A stretch of DNA of 64,000 nt from Lumbricus terrestris (GCA_949752735.1 OX457039.1:42431199-42495198); one strand, 5' to 3'; shown: positions 10,567 through 24,069, counted from the stretch's first letter. Translations and numbers: made by a program. Notes: a model not told the origin generated them from the sequence alone.

Positions 10567-13429
10567 GGACAGGAGCGAATGAAACCAAAGGCAACGTTGT
10601 GGTTTGCGTTAGTTGGTGTGTGTGTGTGCAGCAGTCAGTTAGTAGTAGGTTACGAATCAGTCAGTCAAAAAGGATTCTAGTTTGTACACAGCCACACGTG
10701 AATCTGAAGATGTGCGTGTGTGGGCGTGTGCACGTGACTGTGTGTGTGCAGTATAAAGATCGACACCGAGTGAAAAGATTTTTGGCTGTTTTTAAATTTC
10801 TATCTTAAATGCATTTTCCTTGATGTGTTCATTCCATTTGTTGTTCAGCGTCCGGTCAAGTGTCTAGCTCCTCTTCAAGTCATTCATTGTGAATTATGAA
10901 TTTACAATTCATCCTTTAAAAATTATGGCAAAATTTTTAATCGTTATTTGTATTTTGCAGCCCCACCGTATAAAGGACAACCTTGAAATAAGCTATAAAT
11001 GGTAGATTACATTCAAATTGCAACACATTCCACTCCATCCCATTCCGTGCCATAGTTGTATCAGAAATGGAACGGGTAAATTACCAAAGGTGCGTTATAT
11101 CTATACGTTGGCTGTTCATCTGACAACCCCATTCCTGAAACAGCGCTTGTGAATAAGCTGCTCTAGGCTTACGATTAGCGCTTTGGAAGTTAGCAGCTCG
11201 TAATTTAAATTAGCTATTGAATATGAAATCCTGCATCAATACCGAATTTAAATAAATAAATTGCCTTTTGAAATTGTCTGCTTTAAGCAAAAATATGAAT
11301 TGTTCTAATAGTTTGTGATTCCAACTCTTTTTAGCAAAAATTGATCTTCAAACTCTTGATTATAAAAAATTGACATCAGCCCGAGAAAATAAATTTTTTC
11401 AGTTACTTAGTCCACATTGTCAATTCAAATGTAGGTCTGTATAATGTAATACGGTTCTTATTATAATAAGCCTGGCAACATGATTTGTTTGATATTCATA
11501 CCACATGCCACATGTACGTTATAACTATAAATATACCGCACAATACATTTGCTTTTTTGTGCGTATAATGAACTGTTGTACGGCAGTATTAGGTCCTTCA
11601 AGTATTATAATTAGCCATATCAGACGGGATAAATTCGTATGTGAAGAAATCGAATAACAGCCAAAATCAATCAGGCCTAGTTCTTTTTTATTTAGAAGAT
11701 CTCCCGTGGATTTTGATTTAGTGAGTTTGGGTGTTATGTTTAGCTCAGGTCTTGTGGCCCTTAATCGTCGGCTTCCAAATTAATGGCATCGGGATAAAAG
11801 ACAGAGATCAATTTATGCAATGACGCAATGGCATATCTTGACATCCTGCTGCTTGGGGGGAGGGTGGGGGGTGGCATGATGGTCGAACGATCTCCCCATG
11901 GCTTGTTTCTGTGTACACTGGCTTCGAATGCTGGTGTGTGCCCAATGAAGTTGAAACTTAACTGGTTTTTTACAACTATAGATTTCCTGTTGAAAAGCCT
12001 CTCCAGCTGTTTAGTTGCTGTTTTCCATGTGCTACAGTAGCAGGTCTAAATACTTCGACCAAAAAAAAAAAGAAAATTAGACCTAGAGTAGACTGTGGTC
12101 GGTAGCGATTGTTGTATTAAGTTAAAGTGGAGCAGTTAATATTGATTTGGAGTTGTCTGTGAATTTAATTGACTTTGCCACGGTTTCGCAATATGGCGTA
12201 ATATAAATGCTCCATTTGGCCTGCATTTAAAGTAGCCTACATCATTTAGGCCTATTACATTGGCTGCCTTTATTGAAGGAACATCAAGATCAAGACTTAA
12301 TGGTATAGCAAGTTGATTCTTAGCCCAACTATGATTACAAATACAATGACACCCCACCAACCACGAATGCTTCGCTCAACGTTCAGTATTAAGGACAGTG
12401 TGTTTAATGCGCTAATTGTTTTTTTTTATCACGTTGACTGTTAGCTTGAAGATTCGACCAAACTGTGTTCATTACTGTACAGGATATATTTGTCTTTTGC
12501 TAAAGGTGTTCGTTATCAATTCTATTGTGCCAAAAAATTACGATGTCGTATTTATTTCGCAGTGATGGCGTTGACAGTGTTGTTAGAAACGTTTGACTTT
12601 TCTTACTTTTCTACATATAGATCTAAATAGATAAAGCTCGTAAATGCGTAAAGAAAATATTCAAAAGTTCTCATTCATGACATGTATTAACTGAAACTAG
12701 TCTGTCATTGCGTTACCTATAGCGAAGCAATTTGCTTGTAATTAGAATAAACCAACTGAAAATTCGTTTTCGTCAGGTCGTGACTTTCAATGAATTTATT
12801 TTCAGTAGCTTTTCATAAAATAATAATAATAATAATAATAATAATATTCGTTTATTCAAAAAGGTTCATTGCATTGCAGAGCGACATGCCTTCGATGAAG
12901 GCATATCGCGAGATAGCCTACAGTTGTGACCTACTTTAAATCGGAAAATTCTTTTAGGACTCAATGTCATAATAGCTTACGAACTCGGTGACATAATGGC
13001 AATATCATACTGAAACATTGATTGCACATGTTGTTGTATAGAAAAACGAGGCTTGCATTAGACCTATTAAATGACTTATGCTACATATCCATGTAATGAA
13101 AGTATTGCTACAGTTAATTGTTACCAGGCAGTTGCTAGTATTTTTCAGCGGAATTGCTCGATATGAGCAAAACGGACATCATTGCAAAACTTGGTCTTTT
13201 TTATTTTAATCATACATCCGTTGCTATTTCTCATTAATTGCGTTGTTCTGCATATCTGTAGTAGGCCTGTCCATTGCAAGTGGCATACAGGATCGCAAAC
13301 CATGTTCTTACTGTATAACCATGCGTTTTGCAAATGAACGAATCTGCCAAGTCTTCCACATCTCATCTGACTAAGTTCCAGCAATCGATTTGATATAATA
13401 TGCTGCTCGCCGTTCAATGTAATACTGGA

Positions 13430-13430
<1 letters not shown>
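10567..13430. other. Gene-free stretch after KCC
   Basis: I find no exon, transposon end or structured repeat beyond an (AAT)n tract at 12820-12846 and scattered TAGGCCTA words. Short open frames show no recognisable domain or codon pattern. AATAAATAAA near 11251 could be a distant poly(A) signal for the KCC gene, weakly supported. Confidence 0.5.
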
Positions 13431-13470
<40 letters not shown>

Positions 13471-13477
13471 TATATGT

Positions 13478-13952
13478 TGTAGACTTGCATGGCTCGCTAG
13501 ATGAAGGATAATAATTAATGTGGGATATATATATAGGACGTTCACACGCAGTATATGGATATGTATATATACTTGTACATGCAGGTATTGAACAGTGAAC
13601 AACTCCGTGCTTATGTTTGTTATAGATAGTACTTTGACATTTTCATGTTGTATTTATTGAGATTTATTCGTTTTTCGGACGACTGCTGACTTGATGTAAC
13701 GTTAACATTAGAAGAGCGAATAGTTCTTCAGATCTGGTTGTGATGTCATTCTTTTCTTCAGTCATATCATAAGTTTTAACGAAGAGGTCGTAAATTGAAA
13801 TTCAAATGAGATAGCCACAAAGAAGCTGGTTAGACCTATAACTGAAGACAGTGGCGTAACAACCTTGTAACGATGGTGGACAGCGTCCAGGATCCACGAG
13901 GGCACAAAGGGCTTCCAAGCTTTTAAAAACCAATTCTCTGCTCTATATATTA
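13478..13952 (+). repeat. Duplicated segment, copy A, block 1
   Basis: Closely similar to 29619-30140: both run from gtagacttgca through ATGCAGGTATTGAACAGTG and TACTTTGACATTTTCATG to the start of a CAGTGGCGTAACAAC element. Further co-linear blocks are 16955-17220 with 30385-30897 and 19340-19680 with 31085-31445. Confidence 0.75.
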
Positions 13953-15587
13953 GTGTACACCAGGGGTTCTCAAACTGTGGTACGCGTACCCCTGGGGTAC
14001 GCCAGGCGCCGGAAAGGGGTACGCAAAAAAATACCATAAATATAAATTTTTCTTTGAGTTGATGGACTTTATCAAATTTTTCTTGATTAGCAAATGATTT
14101 CTAACGTTGCTAAATATAACAGCATCGTCATTTATTTATTTCACAACACATGATTAGACTCACATGCTAAGCTTATATAGTGCATGCAACATAGGCTATT
14201 TATGCTTAGGCCTATGGCTATAAATTTGAAACAGAAATAATGTATAGGCCAAAATGGTTGAGAGATCCAAAGCCAGAAATTCTCAGCGTATTACAGAGCT
14301 CAAATATAGGAGAGCTGAAATGGTCTAAGGATTAGGCTAATTTCTGGTCGAGCTTTTAAAATTTGTGATTCCTTTCAGCACGTGCCATATAATTATATAT
14401 CTTTTTGAAAATAGTTCTTAAACTATTCTTGCTTTCAAAAATAAATATGGCCCAAATTTACGTTTGAAATTGACAAATATTAAAACAGGTAATTTTTGTA
14501 TTTAAAATCTGTGCTAGTCAAAACAAGCACACAGTTATATATCGCTAGGCCTATAGGTTAGCTCTGACTTATATGGATTATAGACCAAATTTTCCTTTTT
14601 GTTGATATGATTGCTTGATTAAAACTATGCATATTTTAAATTTTGCTCCATGTATACAACTCTAATACACCATGCAATGATTAAAAGGACTTTTAGTTGT
14701 CATTGCAATGGGGACTTCACAATGGCAATTTAAATTGCTTCTGATCTGACTTTGCTGGGGGTACGCCATCGTTCGATTTTTTACTTGGGGGTACAATGGA
14801 AATAAAGTTTGAGAACCCCTGGTGTACACTATATCTATGCGCGTAGGGTTGGTTGCCAGACTCCAGAAATGGACAGAGACGTCCAAAAACCCTGGAAATG
14901 GTCCATTTTTGTAGGCCTATGTTCTATTGTGTTGGTTTCGCAGCAGTTATTTCATGGCAGTTTTTAATGACATTGCGATTGTAAATCATTCATGCAAGGC
15001 AAAGACTAGTCTTGTTCATTTTTTTAGGTTGCGAGAACACAAGTTCTTAACTCGGAGTTACTTAGAATTTTTGAATTTTTATTCTGCATATTTATATACC
15101 TAAACCCAATGGCAACGTTGACACATTATTATCCTTGATAAAAGTTCAGTGGACAAAAGAACGGGAATGATTGTTTGTTGACTTTGTGAAGGGACTCATT
15201 CTTACAAAGTACAATAATATTATTATTATGAAGAGATGTTTCTTGAGAGAAATTCTTTGCGCATGTTATTGGTGACGTGAGTCCTAGTTTGTCTTCCTTT
15301 CCAGCCGGCTGTGTCCTCCTTTGGCTATGGGGCCAAACTGCAGGCTATCCCCCAATCCTAAATGCATACAACTAGCCTACAAGTGATAAGCGAAATTGTT
15401 ACATTGTTCGTCTTGAATTATTTCATGTGATTTGAACAATCGATTTTGATACTTTATTAGTTTACCCAACTGAAATTTTAAGGAGCTAGCTCATTTTTTC
15501 ACTCTTTTGTCGCATAAAGGATAGAGGCCCCAAGAGATTAGTGTGACCAAGAGGTCCGCTGCAGCAGCGGGGGTTGTTACGCCACTG
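13849..15587. mobile_element. hAT-like element with CAGTGGCGTAACAAC ends
   Basis: The left end CAGTGGCGTAACAACC and the right end GGTTGTTACGCCACTG (here at 15572-15587) are inverted copies. Flanks actgaaga and actgaggg match at 6 of 8. It contains a complete younger hAT element at 13961-14821. The related copy at 30015 keeps only the left part. Confidence 0.7.
13961..14821. mobile_element. Non-autonomous hAT element, 861 bp, nested
   Basis: Ends CAGGGGTTCTCAAACT and AGTTTGAGAACCCCTG (with one-base differences) are the classic hAT type. A perfect 8-bp duplication gtgtacac lies on both sides (13953-13960, 14822-14829). No transposase is recognised. Confidence 0.92.
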
Positions 15588-15595
15588 ACTGAGGG

Positions 15596-16880
15596 TCAAG
15601 TTGTGGAGGTCTCCTCCGTGTTGCCATGGCTAGGCCTACATGTCTCTGGGTTTGACCATAACCGTTCGCAACCTAAGGCGTCCCCAAATGTAGGCCTACT
15701 AGATGTGATCATGATTGTGATCATGTGAAGTTTCGTTTTTCCAATGACAAGCGACGTAGGGGGCCTAGGCTATAACAAACAGTATTTCAAACTGAAGGTA
15801 GATCTATACAACGTAGAAGCATGACTTATTTTGTGATTTACTGGAGGATTTGAAAATTCACAGTTATTTTAAAATGGCGAATATGCTATTGAAAGTTGTT
15901 TCTTCCTTTTTAAAATATTATGTATTTTTGTGAGTAGGACTACCGGTAGGCCTACTTAGCGAAAACATTTGGCGTTTTCTGCCACAATACGATTTGGATA
16001 GCCTATTCAAACATTTCATTAACTAAATTTTGTTTTTAAATAATTATTTTAAATATTTAACTGAAGTTCAACTTAAAATTAATTATTTTAACAGATTTCG
16101 TAGCCGAACTACAATTATCTTAGACTCTAAAACTGTTTACTCGATGTAGAATACCGCTGCCTAAAAGTCAAGGGCAGCCGCTTCTCGACTGCACATTTTG
16201 AGCGCCCGTATTTTCGAGTGGCGCTTTAGTAATCCGGGGTTTTACGACTAAGCAGGCGATAATGTATAAGCTTAGACCTCCTCGAAATGTGAACAATTTG
16301 TTTGAATGCGACGTAGCCTATTAAAGAATGTGCATATTGGTTTTACCTCGATCTAAAGCGTGTGAAGCAACATTTTTAAATTTTATATGTTTAGAAAGTA
16401 TTTTTCAGTTAAAATGATGCATGGTTAAATTACCATAATAATTACATAATTAGCCTATAGGCTACGTTAGTGCAACTTTGTGTTATAAGTCTTACTTATA
16501 TAATATCGGTGTTTTTATCTCCGCGTGCTTGTAATGTGACAGATTGTTTTATAGATGCGTGAATGTTTACTTATTAGTACTGTTATTTAATGTCTGTTAT
16601 TAATATCATTGACAAACAGTTGTTTGGAAGTCGTTTGTAGTTAAATAGCTAATTATTACAAGACAATAAAATTTAAAACATTGCCTATTTTTGGATACGC
16701 TTTAGTCTTATCGTGTAATTCGTGCTCTCTCAATGGATGATTGGTTAAGAGGCGGCCTTAGAGGCTTAGACCATTTCGTCTGGAGTTACAAGCGGTTCAT
16801 GCGATAGTCATTAATATATTTTGGCAATTGCCATTTTGGTCTTGTCAGGTTAGACGACCGCGGAGAAACGCAGAAAATAA
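15596..16880. other. Gene-free stretch
   Basis: AT-rich DNA with several TAGGCCTA words. I see no exon-like segment, mobile-element end or long repeat. Confidence 0.5.
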
Positions 16881-16954
16881 AAATAGGAAACTAGGTGCAT
16901 GCATGCCTGTGTAGTTTCAATTGCCGTCAAACAACAATGCGGTCTCTTTCAAAT

Positions 16955-17160
16955 TCTGTGTCTCTCTCTGTACCTTATAGCTTGTCTCTGTATGTCTATG
17001 TCTGTCGTCTATATCTGTCTTTCTATGTGTGTCTGTCTGTCTCTCTGTCTTTCTGTCTCTGTCTGTCACTGTCTCTCTCTCTCTCTCTGTCTCTCTACAA
17101 CTGTCTTTGTCTGTCTGTCTGTCTATCTATCTGTCTGTCTTTGTGTCTCTGTACCCGTAC
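16955..17160. repeat. Imperfect (TGTC)n/(TC)n microsatellite
   Basis: TGTCTCTCTGTC-type repeats. The counterpart in the duplicated segment is 30385-30585, and both end in ctgtaccc followed by a similar unique sequence. Confidence 0.85.
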
Positions 17161-17299
17161 GACGGTCTATTAGCCTAATTATAGGCCCATCAGCCGTCTT
17201 TCAGGACAATAACACAAACACGGGAGGTCTGTTGACAATAAAGAACCAGACTATTGCTTAAACTATAAACGATCTCAGATAAACCAAGAACATCAACAC

Positions 17300-17395
17300 T
17301 GTTAGCATTGTGTGTTTTGCCTGATTGAGAATGACAATGTAGAAATTTTGTCTACACTTGTCGTTCTCAATCAGACAAAGCACGCAATGTTAACA
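17300..17395 (+). ncRNA. miRNA-precursor-like hairpin (candidate)
   Basis: The arms 17300-17343 and 17352-17395 are almost fully complementary, allowing G-U pairs, around a loop of about eight bases. Length (96 nt), near-continuous pairing and small loop resemble a pre-miRNA. I do not recognise the arm sequences as a known miRNA. A small foldback repeat is the main alternative; no copy of it is seen elsewhere in the window. Confidence 0.4.
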
Positions 17396-17858
17396 ACGAA
17401 TAAGTTTCTTTCAAATGAGACCGCATAGCAATCGAAGCGTTGCCTCATTTTCCGTCTCGCAGACAAGAGGGCCGAAAAACATTTTAAGTGTGAGTCAAAA
17501 TGTGAGCAGTCTATAAAAATTGCATTGACGTGCAAAAGGCAGCAATTATTTGCGTGAGTTAAAATTATTCCATATACATGTACTGGGTGGCGCTTAAAAA
17601 ACGTTCCTAAACTTTGTTAACCTGGCAGAGATCTAATTTAAGAGATATCAAATATTAATTTACACCAAAATGTTAAACAATTATTTCTGTACACAAATGT
17701 CACATTTCGAGAGAGTACGTTTCTTATGTCACACCCTGCGGCAAGGTTATGACGTCATACCTGTTTACAAATTTTGCACAAACTACGTAATTTATTTCGC
17801 CGTGAAGTAACGAGAGTATCTTGATTAAACTAGTCCTCGAATTAGTAAACATTAAAGC

Positions 17859-18140
17859 ATGGTGTTTTCGAATGATGATCTCGCTGTTATTAAGATATCA
17901 TTTGAGGAGAAAGTTTGGCGAGGCAAGCCAATTCGATTCGGTCAGGAATATCCGCGTAAAAACTGGTCAAGGCAAAGCATAAACCGAGTAAACTTATTTA
18001 AACTGGTAGCGTTGCTCGCAAACCTGGAAGTGGTCGTTCAACCACTGCAACGACTGTTGAAAATGCTGAGACTGTAGAGCAGTTGTGTCAATCGTAGGAA
18101 AATGCACCTGCACACATCAATCTCAGCGCATAATGGCCGG
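17859..18140 (+). pseudogene. Mariner transposase N-terminal remnant
   Basis: Helix-turn-helix region of a Tc1/mariner-like transposase: MVFSNDDLAVIKISFEEK and YPRKNWSRQSINRV, then a frameshift and an internal stop before the MITE insertion. No DDE catalytic residues remain. Confidence 0.7.
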
Positions 18141-18593
18141 TGTCATGAAACGGAGTATCCCCCCTGAAAGCTATCCGGGGGGATGAATTAGGCTATCCCC
18201 CCGGATGGAATTAACCGGTCCAGACTATCCGGGGGGATGAACCAGTCTATCCCTTTTTTGAAAAATGCGCACAATAAAAATATTTATGCTGTAATCAAAA
18301 TTTAAAGTGACTCTAATTGTTTTAAGTGTCCTAAGCAATGCTGAGATAAAGGCAACTCCAATTTATTTAGTGACTCTGAGTGTTTTTAAGTGTTTTAAAT
18401 GTTTTAAGTGCTCTAAAAACAGGGCAAAACAAATTATCTAGTAGAAATAAACATACCTGTGAGTGTCATTGTTGAAAACAAAGCAGATGAAAATCAATTT
18501 GCAAAGAAAAATACACACGGAAGCGGTTTTTTCAACTTTTTTTAATTTGGGGGATACAATTAATACGGGGGATACTCTATATCGTGACACCGG
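18137..18593. mobile_element. MITE with GGTGTCACGAAA ends (copy 1)
   Basis: Ends pair as GGTGTCATGAAACGGAG and the complement of CTCTATATCGTGACACC. Internal TATCCCCCCGGAT-type inverted motifs. Close copies lie at 60116-60580 and, more diverged, 55424-55807. It is inserted in the mariner element above. Confidence 0.75.
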
Positions 18594-19801
18594 CACTCTG
18601 AACATCTCACGTAGCTCAACACAAAGAATTCTGTTACCGGTACTCGATAAGCTCATTCCTGCCTGTCGTAGACTCTATCTTGACGACAATTGCATCTTCA
18701 CATCGTTGGAAAATGGTCTCTATTAGACGACACGCAAATACAGAAGTCAATAGGACAGTGGAAACAGCGTTTAAGGGTCGTTACAAGAGAAGGCGGAGGA
18801 TCAATTAAACATTTGTTCGCGTAAAACATCATCATTAAACAACTGTGCAAAATTTTGACGATGGGTCATACAGTTCTAACGATAATTTCTCTCAAACTGT
18901 TGACTATTTTGGGCTGAATTTTGGCTGTGTTGTACAAAAATAAATTATGGTTAGTTTGATATACTATGATTCAATGTACTTTAAAATTGCTTAATTGCCA
19001 GGTTAGAAAAGTTTGGGAACGTTTTTTTATGCGCCACCCGGTATAACCAGGTCGACTATGCTACAGGTAGCCTAGTCATCTTTTTGTTGTCTCGCCCCTA
19101 TAAAAGCTGGTCACGAGGGTCGAGTTCAATAGCCTTTAGCTCAGGTACAAAAAATCCATAGGAGCTACATAACAGGATGGCCCCATTTTAAACCCACGTA
19201 TACATTTACTTGCTTAGTCCTTCATAATAACTTCGAAGACCTGGTTATATGAGCCAACATGGTCAGTTGCCAATTGAGATTCGCAGAACGACATCACGGC
19301 TAAAACAGTAGGAAAAAGTCCTTCAAGAGCAGTTAAAATTTAAACATTTAACTGTTATATGGAAACACCAACATGTGGATCTTGTTTCCGACTGGCAGTT
19401 AGCGAGAGGGACATACGAACCGTTTTCAAACGAGTACACACACCATCGTCCAATGAAAGTATAGGACTATAGGCTACGCCTAGAGTCGACATTTCGCATT
19501 TAACTTCACATGACTGTTACCAACAACAAAATCTCACCCTCTGCATCGCATGGTTTGGTCCCTGTAGCATTCGGATTTTATTAGCGAGCACATGAAAACG
19601 TTTAAATGCAGACTTCAGCTCATATGAGCTTTCGTAGACGTGAGTTAAAGGACGATAGGTGCAGACAGAATGCTTCATAAAGTTAACGATCTAGACCCGC
19701 CGAGACGGCGACAGAGGGAGGTGCATAACCCGGGCAAATGTCGTCGGGTCTTTGACGACCGCCTTCGGTTCCGTTCAGTTGACTACTGCTGCTACTACTA
19801 C

Positions 19802-20629
19802 CAGTGTTTAATCTAGTCCCCGTCCTCTGGGGGGGGAATTGAGGTTTCTGGGGGGGGAGAGACAATTGAGCGTCCGAAGGACGCTCGTGATACGTGTAGC
19901 ACCGAGAGTGGGAGGGGGAGGGGTTTGGGAAGGGGATGCGCCCCTCCCTCAGAAACTTTTTGAATTTCCACATTGCAATGGCAGCATGTTAAGGTGCCGT
20001 CTTAACAAAATAGCTGTACTTTTTCAGTGACCCATTAGAAACTTTTTGAATTTCCACATTGCAATGGCAACATTTTAAGGGGTCATCTTAGCAAAATTGA
20101 CCCATTATAAAATTGTTGAATTTCCACATTGCAATGGCAGCATTTTAAGGGGTCATCTTTACAAAATAGCTGTACTTTTTCAGTGACCCATTAGAAAATT
20201 TTTGAATTTCCACATTGCAATGGCAGCATTTTAAGGGGTCATCTTAACAAATAAGCTGCACTTTTTCAGCGGCCCATTAGAAACTTTTTGAATTTCCACA
20301 TTGCAATGGCAGCATTTCAAGGTGTCGTCTTAACAAAATAGCTGTATTTTTTCAGTGACCCATTAGAAACTTTTTGAGTTTCCACATTGCAATGGCTGCA
20401 TTTTCAGGTGTCATTTTAACATGATAGTATCATATATTATAGTAGTAAATAATGTCATTATAATCATATAATAATAAATAATATCACGGTATATTATAAC
20501 ACTTCATGTAAAACAATGATGAAAACAGTAACGAAAAACCAATATCATTTCGTCAAATTTTTCTGGGGGGGGAAATGTCAATCCTGGGGGGGGAACTTTC
20601 CCCCCCAGAGACGTCTAGATTAAACACTG
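19802..20629. mobile_element. hAT-like element with CAGTGTTTAATCTAG ends, inserted in (TAC)n
   Basis: Left end CAGTGTTTAATCTAGTCCCC, right end ...CTAGATTAAACACTG. Both flanks are (TAC)n, so the target duplication merges with the microsatellite. The interior is a tandem array (19950-20420). Related ends lie at 34140 and 56866-56893. Confidence 0.75.
19950..20420. repeat. About 84-bp tandem repeat, 5-6 copies
   Basis: Each unit contains TTTCCACATTGCAATGGCAG followed by a CATCTTAACAAAATAGCTG-like part and TTTTTCAGTGACCC. Starts are near 19955, 20039, 20110, 20200, 20281 and 20367; the third unit is shorter. A single related unit is near 22950. Confidence 0.85.
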
Positions 20630-21195
<566 letters not shown>

Positions 21196-21199
21196 GTCG

Positions 21200-21790
21200 T
21201 CTCTCTTCGAGTTACCTAGTAGAAGTTCATTATCAATCAGCTGTTTGTTCTTTGTGACTTTAACATCAAACTGTATAGTTTGTCGTAGGCAGCGCTTTGC
21301 CCATTTGTTAAAAGGAGCTATAATAAAAGAAACAATAATGTCAGACACAGACTGCACACAATCATGCGTTCACATGCATACCGTAAATTTATGCACATGA
21401 TTGTAGTTAGGCTGCAGAAGTGCAGAGCATTTAATTAAAACGTAATAAAACATAGACACAGCGCAGCATCAGAATTACTAGAACAAATAGTTCATTGTAA
21501 ACAAAATAAAACAGATGAGTGAAAATCTAGTCACAACAATACATCAGATTTATAGCACATAATATAAAGTCTAATTATTGCCAATAATTTCTCCGACAGT
21601 TCATTAGTAACATAAGCTAAACTGTAGGCATACACTTGCACACAAATTACATAAGACTTCGATGAGAAAGCACACCAAAAGAATAGACGCCGAAAATAAG
21701 CCTAACAAGTAGGACATATGGAGAGTATAATTTATATGAAACACTTATGAAACATTTTTATTCATCATTCTTCGCATAATTTTTTGATCG
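21200..21790. other. Gene-free stretch
   Basis: AT-rich sequence without recognisable exons or element ends. Confidence 0.5.
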
Positions 21791-21945
21791 TTGCTCGCTT
21801 TTTTGCGCGCTTCGGTTGCGCGCTTTTGCCTGCGCCCTTTTGGCGGAGAAGGTTCCTGTTGCGCGCTTTTCGCGCTATTGTCTGCGCGCATGTGTACGCG
21901 CGCATTTGTACGCGCGCTTTTGCCATGCGCGCTTTTGTTACGGCT
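21791..21945. repeat. CpG-rich degenerate minisatellite (GCGCGCTTTTG-like)
   Basis: The motif GCGCGCTTTTG and variants recur about ten times. The GC and CpG content is sharply higher than in the surrounding DNA. Open frames on both strands follow from the repeat and have no domain. Confidence 0.75.
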
Positions 21946-22339
21946 AGTAAGCGGGTCAATTTATGGCGTAACACTTCACAAATGGATTCAAAAACAGATT
22001 CAGTTGATTGTTTTTACCATTATTTTACATACTTATTACTTTTATTAGCATAGAAGCGTTGGTTGGCAATGCATGATCCAACTAGGCCTGTGTCCCTTTT
22101 ACAAGACACGAATGAGACACCGGTGATTTATAGGTCTGCGTCTTTTATGGATGAAACGTAAGCAGGCAGACCACCTCGCCACCAAATAAGCGCTCTGATG
22201 TACGCTACTTGCTAGTGTCAAGTCAGCCCTATACGTTTACAATAGATCCTGTGATAGGCCTACGTAATGGGTGCTCGATAGTGTAGCATTGCATTGCATC
22301 TATACATTTATATAGCGCCTCTCACAGCAGTGGTCTTAT

Positions 22340-23690
22340 GGCGTGCAGGGCTGTCAATTCAGAGGTCAGAGTTTCAAATTCCCACCTGGGCAGACATTGT
22401 ATGCGTCCCATATATAGCCAACCCAGCTATGATGAGTAGTCCGTATACTAGGGTGACCATTTTTTGGCCATCAAAAACCGAGACACTTTTTGGAAAACTG
22501 ACAATAATTGTAATTCCTTAACTACAGAACTGTAGGCGTAGACTATTCGAAGGATTAGTCCTATAGGATGCTTCAGTTAGCAGTCAATAGTAGGCTATCG
22601 TTGATTATAGTAAGCTTATACTGCATACTTTTACGAAGTTCTAAGCTACTGGTATTTCTCGGAAGATTGAGTTTTAGCTAAGTTCTGTTCTGCGAGCGCT
22701 TTTCGAACATGCAGGTGCGATCACAGTTGAATTTAAATATGTAGAAGTCAGTGTAGACATCTCCAACCTTCTCTATAATAGTCGTCAGTAGGCATACACT
22801 CAGTACAGCAGTTTTTCACAATAATTGAAAACGCTATCGCAATTGGCGCTCAGTGAGTAATCTAGTCCAAAGGAAGATTAAGCTTACAGTTTTTGTGGGG
22901 GGAACGAGCAGGAGAAGTGTCTTGGGACCTGCACCCCATCATCAGAATTTTTTAATTTCAACATTACAATGGCAGCATTTTAATTAGTCATCTGAAAGGA
23001 ACTATTCCAGTGCTGACATGAGTGGTCTAAATTCCATTACTGTCTTGACACAACCTGCCGAAATCGATATAGCCTAGATCTGGTGCCGCCATTTAAATTG
23101 TATTATGAAAACTTTCTCGTCACGCCTTGCTAATTATTCTCAAAATCTGTTAACTAGACTCACTATAGCCTGTCTAGCAAAGATGTAATAGGGCCTATAA
23201 TACCCCTTACAAATTGACAGCGCCTCTTTCGTTACGATATCTTTTTGGGTTGCACACTAGGCCTACACTTTGTTCTGTCATATACATAAAACCGACGTTT
23301 TCAATGTCCAAGTTTTCTTCTTGTCAAAAACCGGGACAATTCTGCACTTTTGCCTAAGTCGTCGGGACACCGGGACGCACCGCAAAAACCCGGGACATGT
23401 CCCGGAAAACCGGGACGTATGGTCACCCTACCGTATACTGACTGTACACAGTGTACAGTGTACCCTGTTGGTGGGAAGATAAGACGGTGAGGGAGAGGGC
23501 TGACCACTCGCTCTCGTTTGCTGAGGCCAAGAAAATGAAGTCGCCAGCAATTCCTGTCTATTGCGCCTCAATCAATGCAAGCAAACTGTTTTCTCAATTT
23601 ATTTTAAAAAATGGAAGCACAATAGCATTGCACAGATGAGCAAATCAACTAAGCAACCCGTATGCCTATGTCTAATATCGGAGTAAACGT
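22340..23690 (+). repeat. SINE-like repeat split by a hAT element
   Basis: Two parts, 22340-22448 and 23431-23690, match 55130-55240 plus 55906-56145 in order. Shared stretches are TTCAAATTCCCAC, GCTGACCACTCGC and AGCACAATAGCATTGCA. GTTTCAAATTCCC resembles a tRNA-type B box. Each copy was interrupted by a different MITE. Confidence 0.65.
22449..23430. mobile_element. Non-autonomous hAT element with TAGGGTGACC ends, 982 bp
   Basis: Ends TAGGGTGACCAT and ATGGTCACCCTA are exact inverted repeats, and the 8-bp duplication ccgtatac is perfect (22441-22448, 23431-23438). The right subterminal region is rich in CCGGGAC words. No transposase is seen. A decayed end of the same family is at 29222-29311. 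Confidence 0.93.
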
Positions 23691-24069
23691 CCCATCAAAA
23701 ATGTTTAAGAAAGTTTATTGGACCATGCAAAGCAGCAAAGCGCATAATAATATTATTATACGCCTTCCCTTCGGAAGTTCGGAGCTTCCGTAGGTCTACT
23801 TGCGAATCTGTGCTTAGCCCTGCGGAAAAATCGGTGGAATGGATCGGTGTGTTTCAAAACAACTCCAGACCAACTTGTTTTCTTCAAATCTATTTTGATC
23901 GTTCGCTGCGTCACGTGCTGTCAATGCCCATCACTTGACATTGAATCACTGGCGCCAGGGTTGCTTGGTCGCTACAAAAAGCGTGAGGTGGAACTCGCGA
24001 CTGAAAATTTCGTCCTCGCGAAATTTGGGCTCCTTTTGAATTTTAGCAAAGTAGCTTTAAGCTTTCATC

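Larger units (their letters stand above)
17583..19041 (+). mobile_element. Mariner-type element with broken transposase
   Basis: Inverted ends CTGGGTGGCGC and GCGCCACCCGG continue inward as a matched AACGTTCC-AAACTTT region, flanked by TA. A transposase start at 17859 reads MVFSNDDLAVIKISFEEKVW; a frameshift then leads to a VARKPGSGR segment and to an in-frame stop. The C-terminal end (EGGGSIKHLFA) is at about 18790-18824. The middle is replaced by a MITE at 18137-18593, so the catalytic core is gone. Confidence 0.8.
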
